This document shows positions 29,640-38,213 of a stretch of DNA of 64,000 nucleotides, piece after piece (position 1 is the first letter of the stretch; each line of letters starts with the position of its first letter). Below the pieces are notes generated by a model. The model saw only the letters and a list, made by a program, of their open reading frames with translations. It was not told where the DNA came from and made no database searches. The stretch comes from CAVWXT01 sp963759115 (lineage in GTDB: Bacteria > Planctomycetota > Planctomycetia > Pirellulales > Thermoguttaceae). The position numbers and the translations under genes were made by a program. The stretch is from NCBI GenBank assembly GCA_963759115.1, contig CAVWXT010000006.1:1674001-1738000 (forward strand), in the 5' to 3' direction.

Positions 29640-29990
29640 TGGCCCGTTGGGCCGAAGGGTGATTGAGAATGGAAGAATGGATTATCTCTCGGCGACAACC
29701 CAATTACCAGGGCGTTGCCCTTCGCTGAGAGAACGCCTGGGCCTTCGGCCCGCATGTTGTTCGGCCTGCGTGCCTGGTTTGCCCCGAACGCCAGCCGTTT
29801 ATTCGGCCCGGCTGTTGTCCGGCCTTCGACGTGGATTTGGTCGGCCTCGCATCTCTGGCGTGCCTCGAAGTGCGTGCCCCGAAGGGGCGTCGGTTCGCCC
29901 AGCGAAGGGCACCGCCCTGGTTGCGAAAGATGCCCACCGCCCCACCATTTTTCCACCACTCTGTCTTTCGGCCCAACGGGCCAGCCGTTC
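29640..29990. repeat. REP repeat unit, copy 2
   Basis: A tandem near-copy of 29241-29609, 30 bases further on, bounded by GGCCCGTTGGGCC (29641-29653) and GGCCCAACGGGCC (29970-29982). It differs by small deletions (for example a shorter GCGAAGGGCACC stretch near 29901). With 28600-28780 it gives three blocks around one RAYT gene. Confidence 0.8.
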
Positions 29991-30171
29991 TCCTGCGATG
30001 CGGCGACTCTAGCGGTCGCCGACGACCAGCTAATACGCCGTCCTGTATCGCACAGTTCTTCAGAAGGCGTTCGGTATGGACGGGCGGCGGTATTCGGCGG
30101 ACCAGATCAGACCCCGGGGCGGAGTGCGGATTGTTCCGAGGTTCTTGCACGGCAAGCGCTTAGCGGGCGAG

Positions 30172-30235
30172 TGTCAGTACGTTAAGGTCACTTTTTTGTT
30201 GAAACAATGGCAAGTGTCAATAGGTTAAGGTCACT
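30172..30235. repeat. Left terminal repeat pair of the IS
   Basis: Outer copy 30172-30192 and inner copy 30215-30235 in the same direction, 43 bases apart. The inner copy reads CAATAGG where the outer has CAGTACG. Confidence 0.85.
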
Positions 30236-31379
30236 CTTGGAAGGGACGTTTTGGCAGGGTGTAGGACACCTTGTTCAAGAGTGGCTGATCGGTTGGCTCG
30301 CGGCGTCGCAAGGCAGAGAAGCGGATAGTGTTGTTGTCCAAATTGACCTCCGCACGAACGAGGCGGTGCAGCCAATGTCGATCGACCGCAAACGCATGAC
30401 CGAGAAGGCTGGTCCGACCGTGGTCGTCGGTACGTCGCAAGAAGACGATCATTCCGCGCGGAGCACGTTGCAGGTCCAGACGCCAATGTTTTGGAAACGG
30501 CCGACGGCGCGGCGAGGCTTCGATACGGGCGCTGCTGCGCTTTCGCGCCGCCGCGATGTACTTGGCCGATCGCTGGCTCAGGCCGCGGATCGAAGCGTGT
30601 GTGAATCGCGACCAGACCTTGGCTTGCCACCGGCCGTTGTAGCTCTCGATGGCCGCCTGAAAACCGGTCTCGTTCGGCGGCGCAAAGACAGGCGTTACGC
30701 CCAGGCTCAAGCACAACCGGATCACGCGTCCCACGGTGTCGGCGTACTGCCGAGGACCGTGAAACCGATTGTCGTTGTCGAACTGCGCGTAGGCGGGAAG
30801 CCCTACCGAACGCCAGTGTTCCACCAGGGCGTTCACCACCATCTTGGCGCTGACGGCCTGGGCGATCCAGGTTGCGGGCAGACCGCCATGCAGCGATATT
30901 CCCGTCAAAACGGCCACATGGGGCCCACCACGAATTGCCAGACCTTCGATCGTGTCGAAACTGTCCAATTCGGCCTTTGCCGCTGCAACCGCGGGAAGAT
31001 ACCAACCTCGTGGCGGCGATGGACGACGAACTCGTCGGCGGCCATCCAGGACACCATGACGCCGCAGAATCCGGCCGATCGTGGAAATCGAGAGCAACGG
31101 CGCGATCCCGCGGGTTTCCATTTCGCGTCGAATGGCCGCAGCGCCAAACTCTCCCAGCGGGCTGTGGTCCTTCAGCCGACGACGGATGGTCAACACCTCC
31201 TGCTCGCGGGAACCCTTCGTACGTCGCGTTCGATGGGGAGCCGAGGAAAGACCGTTCCAATCGACACGATTCAGCCTTTGACCCTGAGCACGTTGAAACC
31301 ATCGTTGCACGGTACAAAGCGCAACGCCGAAGCGAACCGCTACGGTACGCTGAGAAGCTCCGCGCCGCACCGCAGCCAC
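30231..31379 (-). CDS. DDE transposase (IS481-like, rve core)
   Basis: 382 residues. N-terminal helix-turn-helix (MAAVRRGASQRTVAVRFGVA, TVQRWFQRAQG), a second helical domain, then an RNase H-like integrase core with catalytic Asp in LDSFDTIEG, Asp in YAQFDNDNRF, and Glu in NETGFQAAIESYN. The C-terminus overlaps the inner left terminal repeat. A complete single frame, so possibly active. It resembles IS481 or TnsB-type enzymes; assignment to a family from sequence reading alone is tentative. Confidence 0.88.
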   Translation of the reverse strand: MAAVRRGASQRTVAVRFGVALCTVQRWFQRAQGQRLNRVDWNGLSSAPHRTRRTKGSREQEVLTIRRRLKDHSPLGEFGAAAIRREMETRGIAPLLSISTIGRILRRHGVLDGRRRVRRPSPPRGWYLPAVAAAKAELDSFDTIEGLAIRGGPHVAVLTGISLHGGLPATWIAQAVSAKMVVNALVEHWRSVGLPAYAQFDNDNRFHGPRQYADTVGRVIRLCLSLGVTPVFAPPNETGFQAAIESYNGRWQAKVWSRFTHASIRGLSQRSAKYIAAARKRSSARIEASPRRRPFPKHWRLDLQRAPRGMIVFLRRTDDHGRTSLLGHAFAVDRHWLHRLVRAEVNLDNNTIRFSALRRREPTDQPLLNKVSYTLPKRPFQE

Positions 31380-31499
31380 GATCTGACGTCGTCGTTCGGT
31401 GGGACTGTTTTTGAACCATCACAAGTAACTCCAGGGGTTTCTGGGTTGGTATCGCAGCAATGCGATTCAACCACAAGCCCACCCCTCGGCTCGGCGTCC

Positions 31500-31564
31500 G
31501 GCATGGCCGGGGGCGGAACTCCAGTCGGGCTACGCCCTCCTTCCGTTCCGCCCCCGGCCATGCC
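31500..31564. repeat. 20-bp palindrome at the right end of the IS
   Basis: GGCATGGCCGGGGGCGGAAC (31500-31519) is the exact reverse complement of 31545-31564, with a 25-base loop. It lies between the transposase start and the right terminal repeats. It could act as a terminator against outside transcription into the transposase, or be a separate small repeat. Confidence 0.75.
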
Positions 31565-31579
31565 CTGTTTTACTCCACA

Positions 31580-31625
31580 AATGACCTTAACGTACTGACA
31601 TCTAAGTGACCTTAACGTACTGACA
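31580..31625. repeat. Right terminal repeat pair of the IS
   Basis: Inner copy 31580-31600 and outer copy 31605-31625, both reading as reverse complements of TGTCAGTACGTTAAGGTCA, four bases apart. Confidence 0.85.
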
Positions 31626-31766
31626 CTTCGCCCTTAGCTGCTAAACTCACTACCAAGCCCAGGGGCTATTATACGGCCCAACCGGACAGGCCAAAGGATT
31701 AGCACGGCCGTAGGTCGGCCGGATAAATCCAAGTTCCGCAATACAAATACCGACACTGGAGTTCCT

Positions 31767-32649
31767 GTGAAGCTATCCGATCTTCACCCGGTTCCTGATG
31801 ATCGAGAAGGCGACATCATCGTTCATACGGCCTTGATAAGGCCCGCCGAAGTGAGCCCGTTTTCGGCGTACTTGGCTCTCCGGGCCCAATTCGGTCCGCC
31901 GAACAGCGACAAGTTCGACGATATGAAGACTCAGTGGTGTTACTACCTCAAATGGCAGGACGCACATTTCGAGATCTACGACTGGAAACTCGAGGCCCTG
32001 AGCATCGCGGTATACCTTGAAGACAACGATGAGGAGAGGGCTACTAAGCTTGGTGACGAGATCGCGAACCTGATTCACAAATCAAGTCTCCGGCAGACCG
32101 CCGTAATCGCCAAGGCGGCCAAGAGCGCGACGGGCTACGTATTCCAGAATCCATACCTGTTGTACTACGAAACTGGCGAGGAGTTGCTCGCACGGGCAAG
32201 CCAAGGGAACCTGGGCGACGCGACCTTCTGCTCTCGCGCCGCCTTCTTCATGTTCATGTCGGCTTTCGAAGGACTGCTTAATCTGATCTATGAGATGTAC
32301 CTAAGGCGCGAGTTTGCGCGACGAGCGGATAGTCGAACGACTCGCACGCGAACAGATCGACGTGAAGGTTCGATTGGCACCGCTATACTGCGACTGCTTC
32401 TGCAGGGACCAGATCGACCACGAATCGCCGCAATTCAAGCGTTTTCATTCGTTGATCAACATTCGAAACGACTTCATCCATGCCAACCTGACAAAACCAA
32501 TGAAGCGGCCGATTGTAATCGAGAATGGGTTGCGCTTCATTGTCGAACCGGAACCGCGCGACGGAAACGGCCTTCCAAAGAGCGCTGGCGACCTCGTGCC
32601 CGAGGACATCGTGGCTGTCAAGACTGTGATTGACGACCTTGTGAAGTAA
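31767..32649 (+). CDS. HEPN-motif protein, one frameshift
   Basis: About 293 residues once joined; the frame shifts near 32315 (from MYLRREF to LRDERIVERL). It starts MKLSDLHPVPDDREGDIIVH. The C-terminal part includes FHSLINIRNDFIHANL, which fits the R-x4-H motif of HEPN ribonucleases (R-N-D-F-I-H), and FMFMSAFEGLLNLIYEMYL just before. HEPN domains are common in abortive infection and toxin systems. I do not recognise the N-terminal part (about 150 residues). The DNA is less GC-rich than around it, so acquisition from elsewhere is likely. The restriction-type gene at 32926 follows on the same strand. Confidence 0.7.
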
Positions 32650-32661
32650 TTGCTGCAATCG

Positions 32662-32760
32662 ATGAAGCCTAGGATTCGACGTGAGTTTTCTGGCGTTCTC
32701 GAGAATGAGTTCTTCGTGGTGAGTATTGAAGACGGTGAAGTAATCGTGGATTGGGACTAG
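32662..32760 (+). CDS. Possible 32-residue protein
   Basis: ATG at 32662 to TAG at 32758: MKPRIRREFSGVLENEFFVV, then an acidic end (SIEDGEVIVDWD). It lies between the HEPN protein and the nuclease gene. It could be a small partner, but a frame this short can occur by chance. No SD is clear. Downstream (32791-32873) is a 10-bp inverted repeat, TGGCACGCCC, but no other gene. Confidence 0.25.
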   Translation: MKPRIRREFSGVLENEFFVVSIEDGEVIVDWD

Positions 32761-32925
32761 CCAACCCCCGCCAACGTTCTCGCGGGTGGATGGCACGCCC
32801 GGAGCGAACTTATGGGCGTGGTGAATCGCGAGGCGGTTCAACCGAGCCCTTCGCAGTGCCTCGGGGCGTGCCACCCAGCCCGTCACATCGGAACTCGCTG
32901 AACGCCCGCATTGGGAGTCGGACGA

Positions 32926-33900
32926 ATGATTACATTCCGCGTTTCAACGCTTGAGCACATTGCGGACATGATCTGCGGAAACGATGGCAAGTTTTCCAAG
33001 AACTTCCCCTACCGATCGAGCTCATACCTAACAAGGTTCTTTCGTGACTGCGACTTGGATTACACGCATGATGGCAGCACCAGAAACCATTGGGTGGCAG
33101 GTGTTCTGAAGGAGATCTCTGTTGGCCCAGCAAGCAGTCCTGACTTGCCTGCTGACACGATGGTTACGGTTCTTTCGCAATTGACGCATATTGACTACTT
33201 CGATCAAGCGAATTGCGACAGGACACTTGCACTTCAAGACTTGAACACGCTGCTTGAACGATACGGGCTTATCGTGTATGAAGACAACGCCCACAAGTGC
33301 CATATCCGCAACACTGGAACGGGGGCTGTGTCCGCTTTGCAACCAAATCGGCCACGCCCTTTAACTTCCATCGAACTTGAGCAGCGTCACAGAATCATCG
33401 CATACTTTGACCACGCGAGCGAAGACGACTTCACGGAAAAGGTTCTTGTACCTTTCTTCCAGAGACAGGGATTCCACAGGGTTGACGCGGCAGGACACAA
33501 GGAAAAGCTGCTTGAATTCGGAAAAGACCTCTGGATGAAGCTGCAATTGCCTACGGGTCACTGGATTTACTTCTGTGCGCAGGTGAAGCGGGTCAAGATC
33601 GATGCGAAGGGTGTCAGCGGCGGCAACGTTGCCGAGGTGTTGAACCAGGCACGGATGGCCTTGAGTCATCCGATCTTCGACCCCGACATAAACAAGAAGG
33701 TGCTTCTAGATCACCTGTTCTTAATCTCGGCTTCGGAGATAACACGGCAGGCAAGGGAATGGCTTATTCAACAACTTGATGCCGAAAGCCGCAGGCACAT
33801 TATCTTTATGGATCGGGAAGATTTCTTGAATCACGCTGCGCGGATCATCAACGACATTCCCTTTGATTCGGGTTCGGAATCAACTGATATTGCCTTCTAA
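32926..33900 (+). CDS. AbiJ-like N-terminal domain with PD-(D/E)XK nuclease
   Basis: 324 residues, intact. The first 70 (TLEHIADMICGNDGKFSKNF, YRSSSYLTRFFRDCDLDYTH, GSTRNHWVAGVL) resemble the N-terminal domain of AbiJ abortive-infection proteins. The C-terminal half has a restriction-endonuclease-like core: Glu171 in FTEKVLVPFFQRQGF, Asp201 in FGKDLWMK, and Gln219-x-Lys221 in CAQVKRVKID, fitting the D-x(n)-(Q/E)xK active site. Likely an antiphage nuclease. ATG at 32926 with GGGAG upstream. It follows the HEPN gene. The family call is made from sequence reading only. Confidence 0.72.
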   Translation: MITFRVSTLEHIADMICGNDGKFSKNFPYRSSSYLTRFFRDCDLDYTHDGSTRNHWVAGVLKEISVGPASSPDLPADTMVTVLSQLTHIDYFDQANCDRTLALQDLNTLLERYGLIVYEDNAHKCHIRNTGTGAVSALQPNRPRPLTSIELEQRHRIIAYFDHASEDDFTEKVLVPFFQRQGFHRVDAAGHKEKLLEFGKDLWMKLQLPTGHWIYFCAQVKRVKIDAKGVSGGNVAEVLNQARMALSHPIFDPDINKKVLLDHLFLISASEITRQAREWLIQQLDAESRRHIIFMDREDFLNHAARIINDIPFDSGSESTDIAF

Positions 33901-33935
33901 CAGACCGACAGCATTACCGTTTGGCAAGAGCCAAC

Positions 33936-35135
33936 ATGCCGCGTTCTTTGCATCAGCCGATCGGCCTTTACGTTCATGTGCCCTTTTGCATAAGCAAGTG
34001 CGCGTATTGCGACTTCGCATCGTACGCGGGGCGCCAGTCGGATATCCCGCGGTATGTGGATACGGTTGTCTGGGAAATAGGACGGCGCGGCGCAGAAACG
34101 GGGCATCCAACGGCGGATACGATTTTCCTGGGCGGGGGCACGCCCTCGCTTCTCCGCGAGTTCCAGGTAACACGCATCCTGGATGCCCTGTTTGAAGCAT
34201 TCCCAATGGAAGAGGGCGCCGAGATCACCTGCGAATGCAACCCGGGAACACTGGGGATTCCTGATAGAACCTCCGACGGCCCTCACCCCCTGCCCCTCTC
34301 CCAAAGGGAGAGGGGAGATGTGATGACGCCCTTTGCCGAGGCGCTGCACAAAGCGGGCGTTAACCGGCTGTCGATGGGAGCACAGGCAAGGCAGGCGAGT
34401 CTTTTGCGGCTCTTGGGCAGGGTCCATAATTGGCAGCAAGTGATCGCTTCCGTAGAAATTGCGCGGAAAGCGGGATTTCAGAATATCAACCTGGACCTGA
34501 TGTTCGGCCTGCCCTTGCAAACGGTTTCGGATTGGCGGGAAACTCTGGAGGCAGCCATCTCGCTGTTGCCCACGCATATTTCCTGTTACGGTTTGATTGT
34601 CGAGGAAGGGACGGCGATCTGCCGCGATATCGCTGCGGGAAAGCTGGCTCTTCCGGATGAGGAAATTGAGCGCAAGATGTACGAGCTTGCCCGGCAGACG
34701 CTCGCCCAACACGGCTTTCATCAATATGAAATCAGCAATTTTGCCCGCGAAGGGTACGCCTGCCGGCATAATCTCGGCTGCTGGACGCGCGTGCCGTACC
34801 TCGGCTTCGGCTCCGCGGCGCACAGTTTTCTCGGGGAACGCCGTACTATGAACCCGTCAATGCTTGATGCGTACTTGGCAGGTGTAGAACCGAAGACCGA
34901 GCACATATCAAAAGAAGAAGCGCGGTTTGAGAGCATGATGCTGGGCCTGCGCATGACGCGCGGCGTAAAGGACGAGGATTTTACGCGCATGCACGGGATG
35001 AGTATCCGCGAGGCGTTCGGTGAAAAACTAGATAAACCGATCGGCGGCGGGCTGCTCGAGTGGCACGAAGGTGCTTTAAGGCTTACGCGCCTCGGCATGG
35101 ATCTGCAAGACAGCGTGCTTGTCGATCTCATGTGA
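33936..35135 (+). CDS. hemW: HemW-like radical SAM heme chaperone
   Basis: 399 residues. It has the radical SAM motif C-x3-C-x2-C in VPFCISKCAYCDFASYAG, then IFLGGGTPSLL and the HemW/HemN middle motif FGFGSAAHSF-like (YLGFGSAAHSFLGERR). HemW passes heme to respiratory enzymes; it is often misnamed coproporphyrinogen oxidase. The sequence is nearer to Firmicute-type HemW (HQYEISNFAREGYACRHNL) and the gene has lower GC than its neighbours, so transfer is likely. A single palindromic arm (34279-34317) is inserted in frame after ECNPGTLG. It ends TGA before a 300-base gap. Confidence 0.9.
   Translation: MPRSLHQPIGLYVHVPFCISKCAYCDFASYAGRQSDIPRYVDTVVWEIGRRGAETGHPTADTIFLGGGTPSLLREFQVTRILDALFEAFPMEEGAEITCECNPGTLGIPDRTSDGPHPLPLSQRERGDVMTPFAEALHKAGVNRLSMGAQARQASLLRLLGRVHNWQQVIASVEIARKAGFQNINLDLMFGLPLQTVSDWRETLEAAISLLPTHISCYGLIVEEGTAICRDIAAGKLALPDEEIERKMYELARQTLAQHGFHQYEISNFAREGYACRHNLGCWTRVPYLGFGSAAHSFLGERRTMNPSMLDAYLAGVEPKTEHISKEEARFESMMLGLRMTRGVKDEDFTRMHGMSIREAFGEKLDKPIGGGLLEWHEGALRLTRLGMDLQDSVLVDLM
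34279..34317 (+). repeat. Palindromic coding repeat, single arm, copy D
   Basis: Only one arm, beginning CCCTCACCCCCTGCCCC and ending in CTCCCAAAGGGAGAGGGGA. It adds about a dozen codons (GPHPLPLSQRERG) to hemW, between the strand ending ECNPGTL and the helix before AGVNRLSMGAQA. It is the only solo arm seen. Confidence 0.85.
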
Positions 35136-35453
35136 CACTTCGGGATCGCGGGAACGTTGTGACTCTTTGACTTCGTGGCGTCATGCAACCCAATGCGAAA
35201 TGCTGAAAGCCTTAATGGTGCTTGTTCCGCTTTCTCAACAATTCATAACCTATTCTCGGCTGCACCATCAAATGACCCTGTGACGACACGACCGATCGCG
35301 CGCGGGAACTCATCCCTTTGGTGACCCTCGGGCCGAATCCGGGAGGAACACCTGAACAGGTTTCCAACACAGTTCGATCAGAGGAACCTTGAATGGAACA
35401 CCAGAAAGCTGCGGAGCCGGCGTTCCCAGCCCTCGGCTACTGGGTACGATCCT
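35136..35453. other. Intergenic region, no gene seen
   Basis: About 320 bases between hemW and the convergent receiver-like gene. No convincing frame or hairpin noted. Confidence 0.4.
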
Positions 35454-36125
35454 TCAGGCCGGGCTACAGATACTGCAATGGCATGAGCTTAGCGTGGGGA
35501 GAGGCCGTACTTGGCCGATTGCCGGAAACGAAACGAAGTGGCAGACACAGGCGCTTGGTATTAACGTGCGGACTGTGTTAAGGCAGTTTCGTTCGGGTGC
35601 CGGTGTTCCGCAGCGCACACGATGCGTCGATGTGCCGGCGACTTGGTTGTTCCACGGCGGTAGTAGCGCCTCAAGCCTATGGACCAGCTCGTCGGATAGT
35701 CGGAGCAGATCACCCCGGTACTCGATCAGATCGTACACCCGGAGTTGGCAAGCCATCTCTAAATCGAGGTGCTGTAGGTGTGCCACGTAGGCCCAGATGG
35801 GTACGGTGGGACGCAACGCGCGGAGTTGGCGAATCAACGACCAGCCGTTGCCATCGGCTTGGGCCAGGCTGACCAGAAGCAGATCCGACGGCGACAGACA
35901 GAACCGCCACCACGCCATCGCCGGCCCTTTGCCCCGAATAACTCGCACACCGCGGGCACTCAGGTCGGCGGAGACTCGGGCGAAAACCTCGTTGCGCCAT
36001 TCGATGAGGAATACCCGCCGAACCATGTGCAAACTGAGTTGTCTCCGCTGGCTCGCTGGCTCGTGACTTGCACCAGAAGGAAGCGACTGAGAACCATGTA
36101 ATGCCAGTATCGGATTCCTCGACAT
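35454..36125 (-). CDS. Receiver-like protein without phospho-acceptor Asp
   Basis: 223 residues from ATG at 36125, with AGGTGA just upstream. From about residue 34 a response-regulator receiver fold can be followed: RRVFLIEWRNEVFARVSADL, SPSDLLLVSLAQADGNGWSL, IRQLRALRPTVPIWAY, MACQLRVYDLIEYRGDLLRL. Where the phospho-acceptor Asp should be (LVLLDLNLPDMDGW in standard proteins) the protein has LVSLAQADGNGW, so the Asp is replaced by Ser. This suggests a pseudo-receiver. The last 60 residues are of unknown fold and the end may be unreliable. Confidence 0.55.
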   Translation of the reverse strand: MSRNPILALHGSQSLPSGASHEPASQRRQLSLHMVRRVFLIEWRNEVFARVSADLSARGVRVIRGKGPAMAWWRFCLSPSDLLLVSLAQADGNGWSLIRQLRALRPTVPIWAYVAHLQHLDLEMACQLRVYDLIEYRGDLLRLSDELVHRLEALLPPWNNQVAGTSTHRVRCGTPAPERNCLNTVRTLIPSACVCHFVSFPAIGQVRPLPTLSSCHCSICSPA

Positions 36126-36526
36126 GATGTCACCTGTGTTTGGACCGTGCCGCGGCACAGCGTCTTGCGTGATGGAGTTCGATTGTACATTGGCATCTCA
36201 ACGGCGTCGCAGTGGCACGGCGCCGGTAGTCGGCGAAGCCAAACCGGAACACCGATCCGTACCGCGGCTGTCCGTCTACAGAGCCGATCTGTTCGACAAG
36301 GACCGCGGGGATGAAAGCCTCTCGGCGGCCGGTTCTCCCTGGATTATTTATGACAGCCAATGCTGTCAGTACACTTTAGGTCATTGCGCCGAAGAAGCAA
36401 GTCGAGATTGGGCCGTTTGCAACCACCCTCGCATGAAGCTGAAGCGAAGAGGCCTTCTTCACGCGTGTCGCAGACGCCAGTGCCTCAGTTCGAGGGGTTC
36501 CGTCACATCATGGCACAGCAGGAGAG
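36126..36526. other. Intergenic region, no gene seen
   Basis: About 400 bases between the receiver-like gene and tRNA-Ser. It contains no convincing reading frame. Confidence 0.4.
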
Positions 36527-36608
36527 CGGAGGGCACGGGAATCGAACCCGCAACCGGTTACCCGGCACCACATTTCCAGTGTGGCCGCTAGCCATTCGCT
36601 TACCCTCC
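36527..36608 (-). tRNA. tRNA-Ser(GGA)
   Basis: 82 bases on the minus strand. The acceptor stem is GGAGGGT with GCCCTCC, the anticodon stem CCACA-CTGGAAA-TGTGG has anticodon GGA, the extra arm is long (TGCCGGGTAACCGG) as in serine tRNAs, and the T arm is CGGGTTCGATTCCCG. Discriminator base G. CCA is not encoded. Read by hand; the fold was not checked by a covariance model. Its 3' end faces the accessory region at lower coordinates. Confidence 0.93.
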
Positions 36609-37203
36609 CAACAGTTTCCTAAGTCATCTACCCCATTGACTTTCCGTCGCAACAGGCTTACGACTCACAAGCGGGTGTCAAAAACTACGCCCAAAACTAC
36701 GCCTGACACCCGTTTTGACACCTGCGTTGACACCTGGTACCCACCCTGACACCCGAGGCCTACGCCCGCCAAGTGATTTCCGGAGATACCTATGGACAAT
36801 CGTAAGCATACTCCATCTGAGCGACCGATCAAGCCGTGGCCCGATTTTCCCTCACAGTACCGGCCAATGGGCGAAGAAGATTCGCGGCAAGGCCCAAGTG
36901 ACGGCGCTAGCGAAAGCTGAAAGTGACGGGCCCGCCCGGCATATTCGCAGTATCGTCGCCCACGGCAACAATTGTTGCCAAGAGTGTTGCCACGCAACCC
37001 GCGAAACACCCTCCCGCAACGTAATCGCAAAATGAGCCCCCCTGCCTTTCTCGGGAAAAACAGGGGTTCTGCAATCTATCCGCAACATGTACAGGGGTTC
37101 ATTCCGACTGGAAATGTAAGGACTTCATGCCAGCGGCTGTTAGCCGCCGGCCATTTTTCCCTGACGCTAACCGCTCCGCCGGATTCGCTGTCGCGGTTAC
37201 GCG
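36609..37203. other. Intergenic region with TGACACC motifs
   Basis: About 600 bases. Near 36675-36756 TGACACC occurs about four times on the plus strand (TGACACCCG, TTGACACCT, TTGACACCT, CTGACACCC), each about 12-20 bases apart, with a short repeat AAAACTACGCC before them. A GCGGCT-GTT-AGCCGC hairpin is at 37133-37147. No gene is convincing here. The repeats may be protein-binding sites or a relic of an integrase gene. Confidence 0.45.
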
Positions 37204-38213
37204 TCAGATGGCCTTGCCGACGTACGAGGTCAGCGTCTTCATGTAGTTGCCGCGTTGGAAGGCGGCCGGGTCGGGACAGTTCTCGCGGCTCATGCTGCCC
37301 TTGAGCTGCTCGACCGAGTCGTACTCGTTCTCCTCCATCCACTCGCTGCATGCCGGCCAGGATGTTGCCGACCTGGCCGACGCCCTTCTGGTAGAGCACC
37401 GAGGCGATCATGCCCACGTCGGCGCCGGCCAGCAGGGCCTTCAACAAGTCCGGCGGCGTCGTGGATGCCGCCGGTGGCGGCCAGCGAGGCCTTGACGCGG
37501 CCGTGCAGGATGGCGATCCACCGCAGCGGCACCAGCAACTCGGCGGGCGTGCTCAAGTGGAGCTTGCGGCTGGGCCTCCATGCGTCTCCAGGTCGATGTC
37601 GGGCTGGAAGAAGCGGTTGAACAGCACCAGGCCGTCGGCGCCGGCCTCGGCCAGCCGCACGCCCATGTTGCCCATGGCGCTGAAATACGGCCCGACCTTG
37701 ACCGCCAGCGGGAATCGAGATCGACTGCTTCACGGCGGCCACGAGGTCGAGGTAGCGGGATTCCACGTCGCGGCTGGTCATGTCGGGGTCGGCGGCCACG
37801 AAGTAGATGTTCAGTTCCAGGGCGTCGGCCCCGGCGTCTTGCATCATCTTCGCGTAGCGGAGCCAGCCGCCGCGGCTGGCGCCGTTGAGGCTGGCGATGA
37901 CCGGAATCGCCACCGCCTTCTTCGCCGCGGCGATGGTTTCGAGATATTCTTCCGGCCCGGTGCGGTAGTCTTCCTGCTCGGGGAAGTAGGTCAGCGATTC
38001 GGCGAAGCTCTCGGTGCCGAACTCGTGGACCTTGGTCATTTCCTCGGCGTCGTGCTCGATCTGCTCCTCGAACAGCGAGGGCAAGACGGCCGCGGCGGCG
38101 CCGGCCTGCTCCAGACGCCGCAACTGGTCGATCTCCGCCGCTCAACGGGCAGGCGGAGATCACCAGCGGGTTCTTCAGCTTCAGTCCGAGATAGGTTGTG
38201 CTCAGGTCGACGC

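Larger units (their letters stand above)
30172..31625. mobile_element. Insertion sequence with doubled terminal repeats
   Basis: A 1,454-base element. Each end carries two copies of a 21-base repeat, TGTCAGTACGTTAAGGTCACT or a close variant: 30172-30192 and 30215-30235 on the left, and the reverse complements 31580-31600 and 31605-31625 on the right. It encodes one transposase on the minus strand. A 20-bp perfect palindrome lies near the right end (31500-31564). No target duplication is visible, though the flanks outside the outer repeats resemble each other (GCTTAGCGGGCGAG and GCTAAGGGCGAAG). Confidence 0.85.

Noticed and set aside
28600..29990. CRISPR array
   Set aside because: Two or three long units with internal palindromes, no short regular repeats with unique spacers, and no cas genes.
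30217..31598. 463-codon plus-strand frame inside the IS
   Set aside because: Antisense of the transposase; the minus-strand frame has HTH and DDE motifs.
36674..36756. Plasmid origin with iterons (TGACACC)
   Set aside because: Only about four short motifs, no rep gene nearby, unequal spacing.
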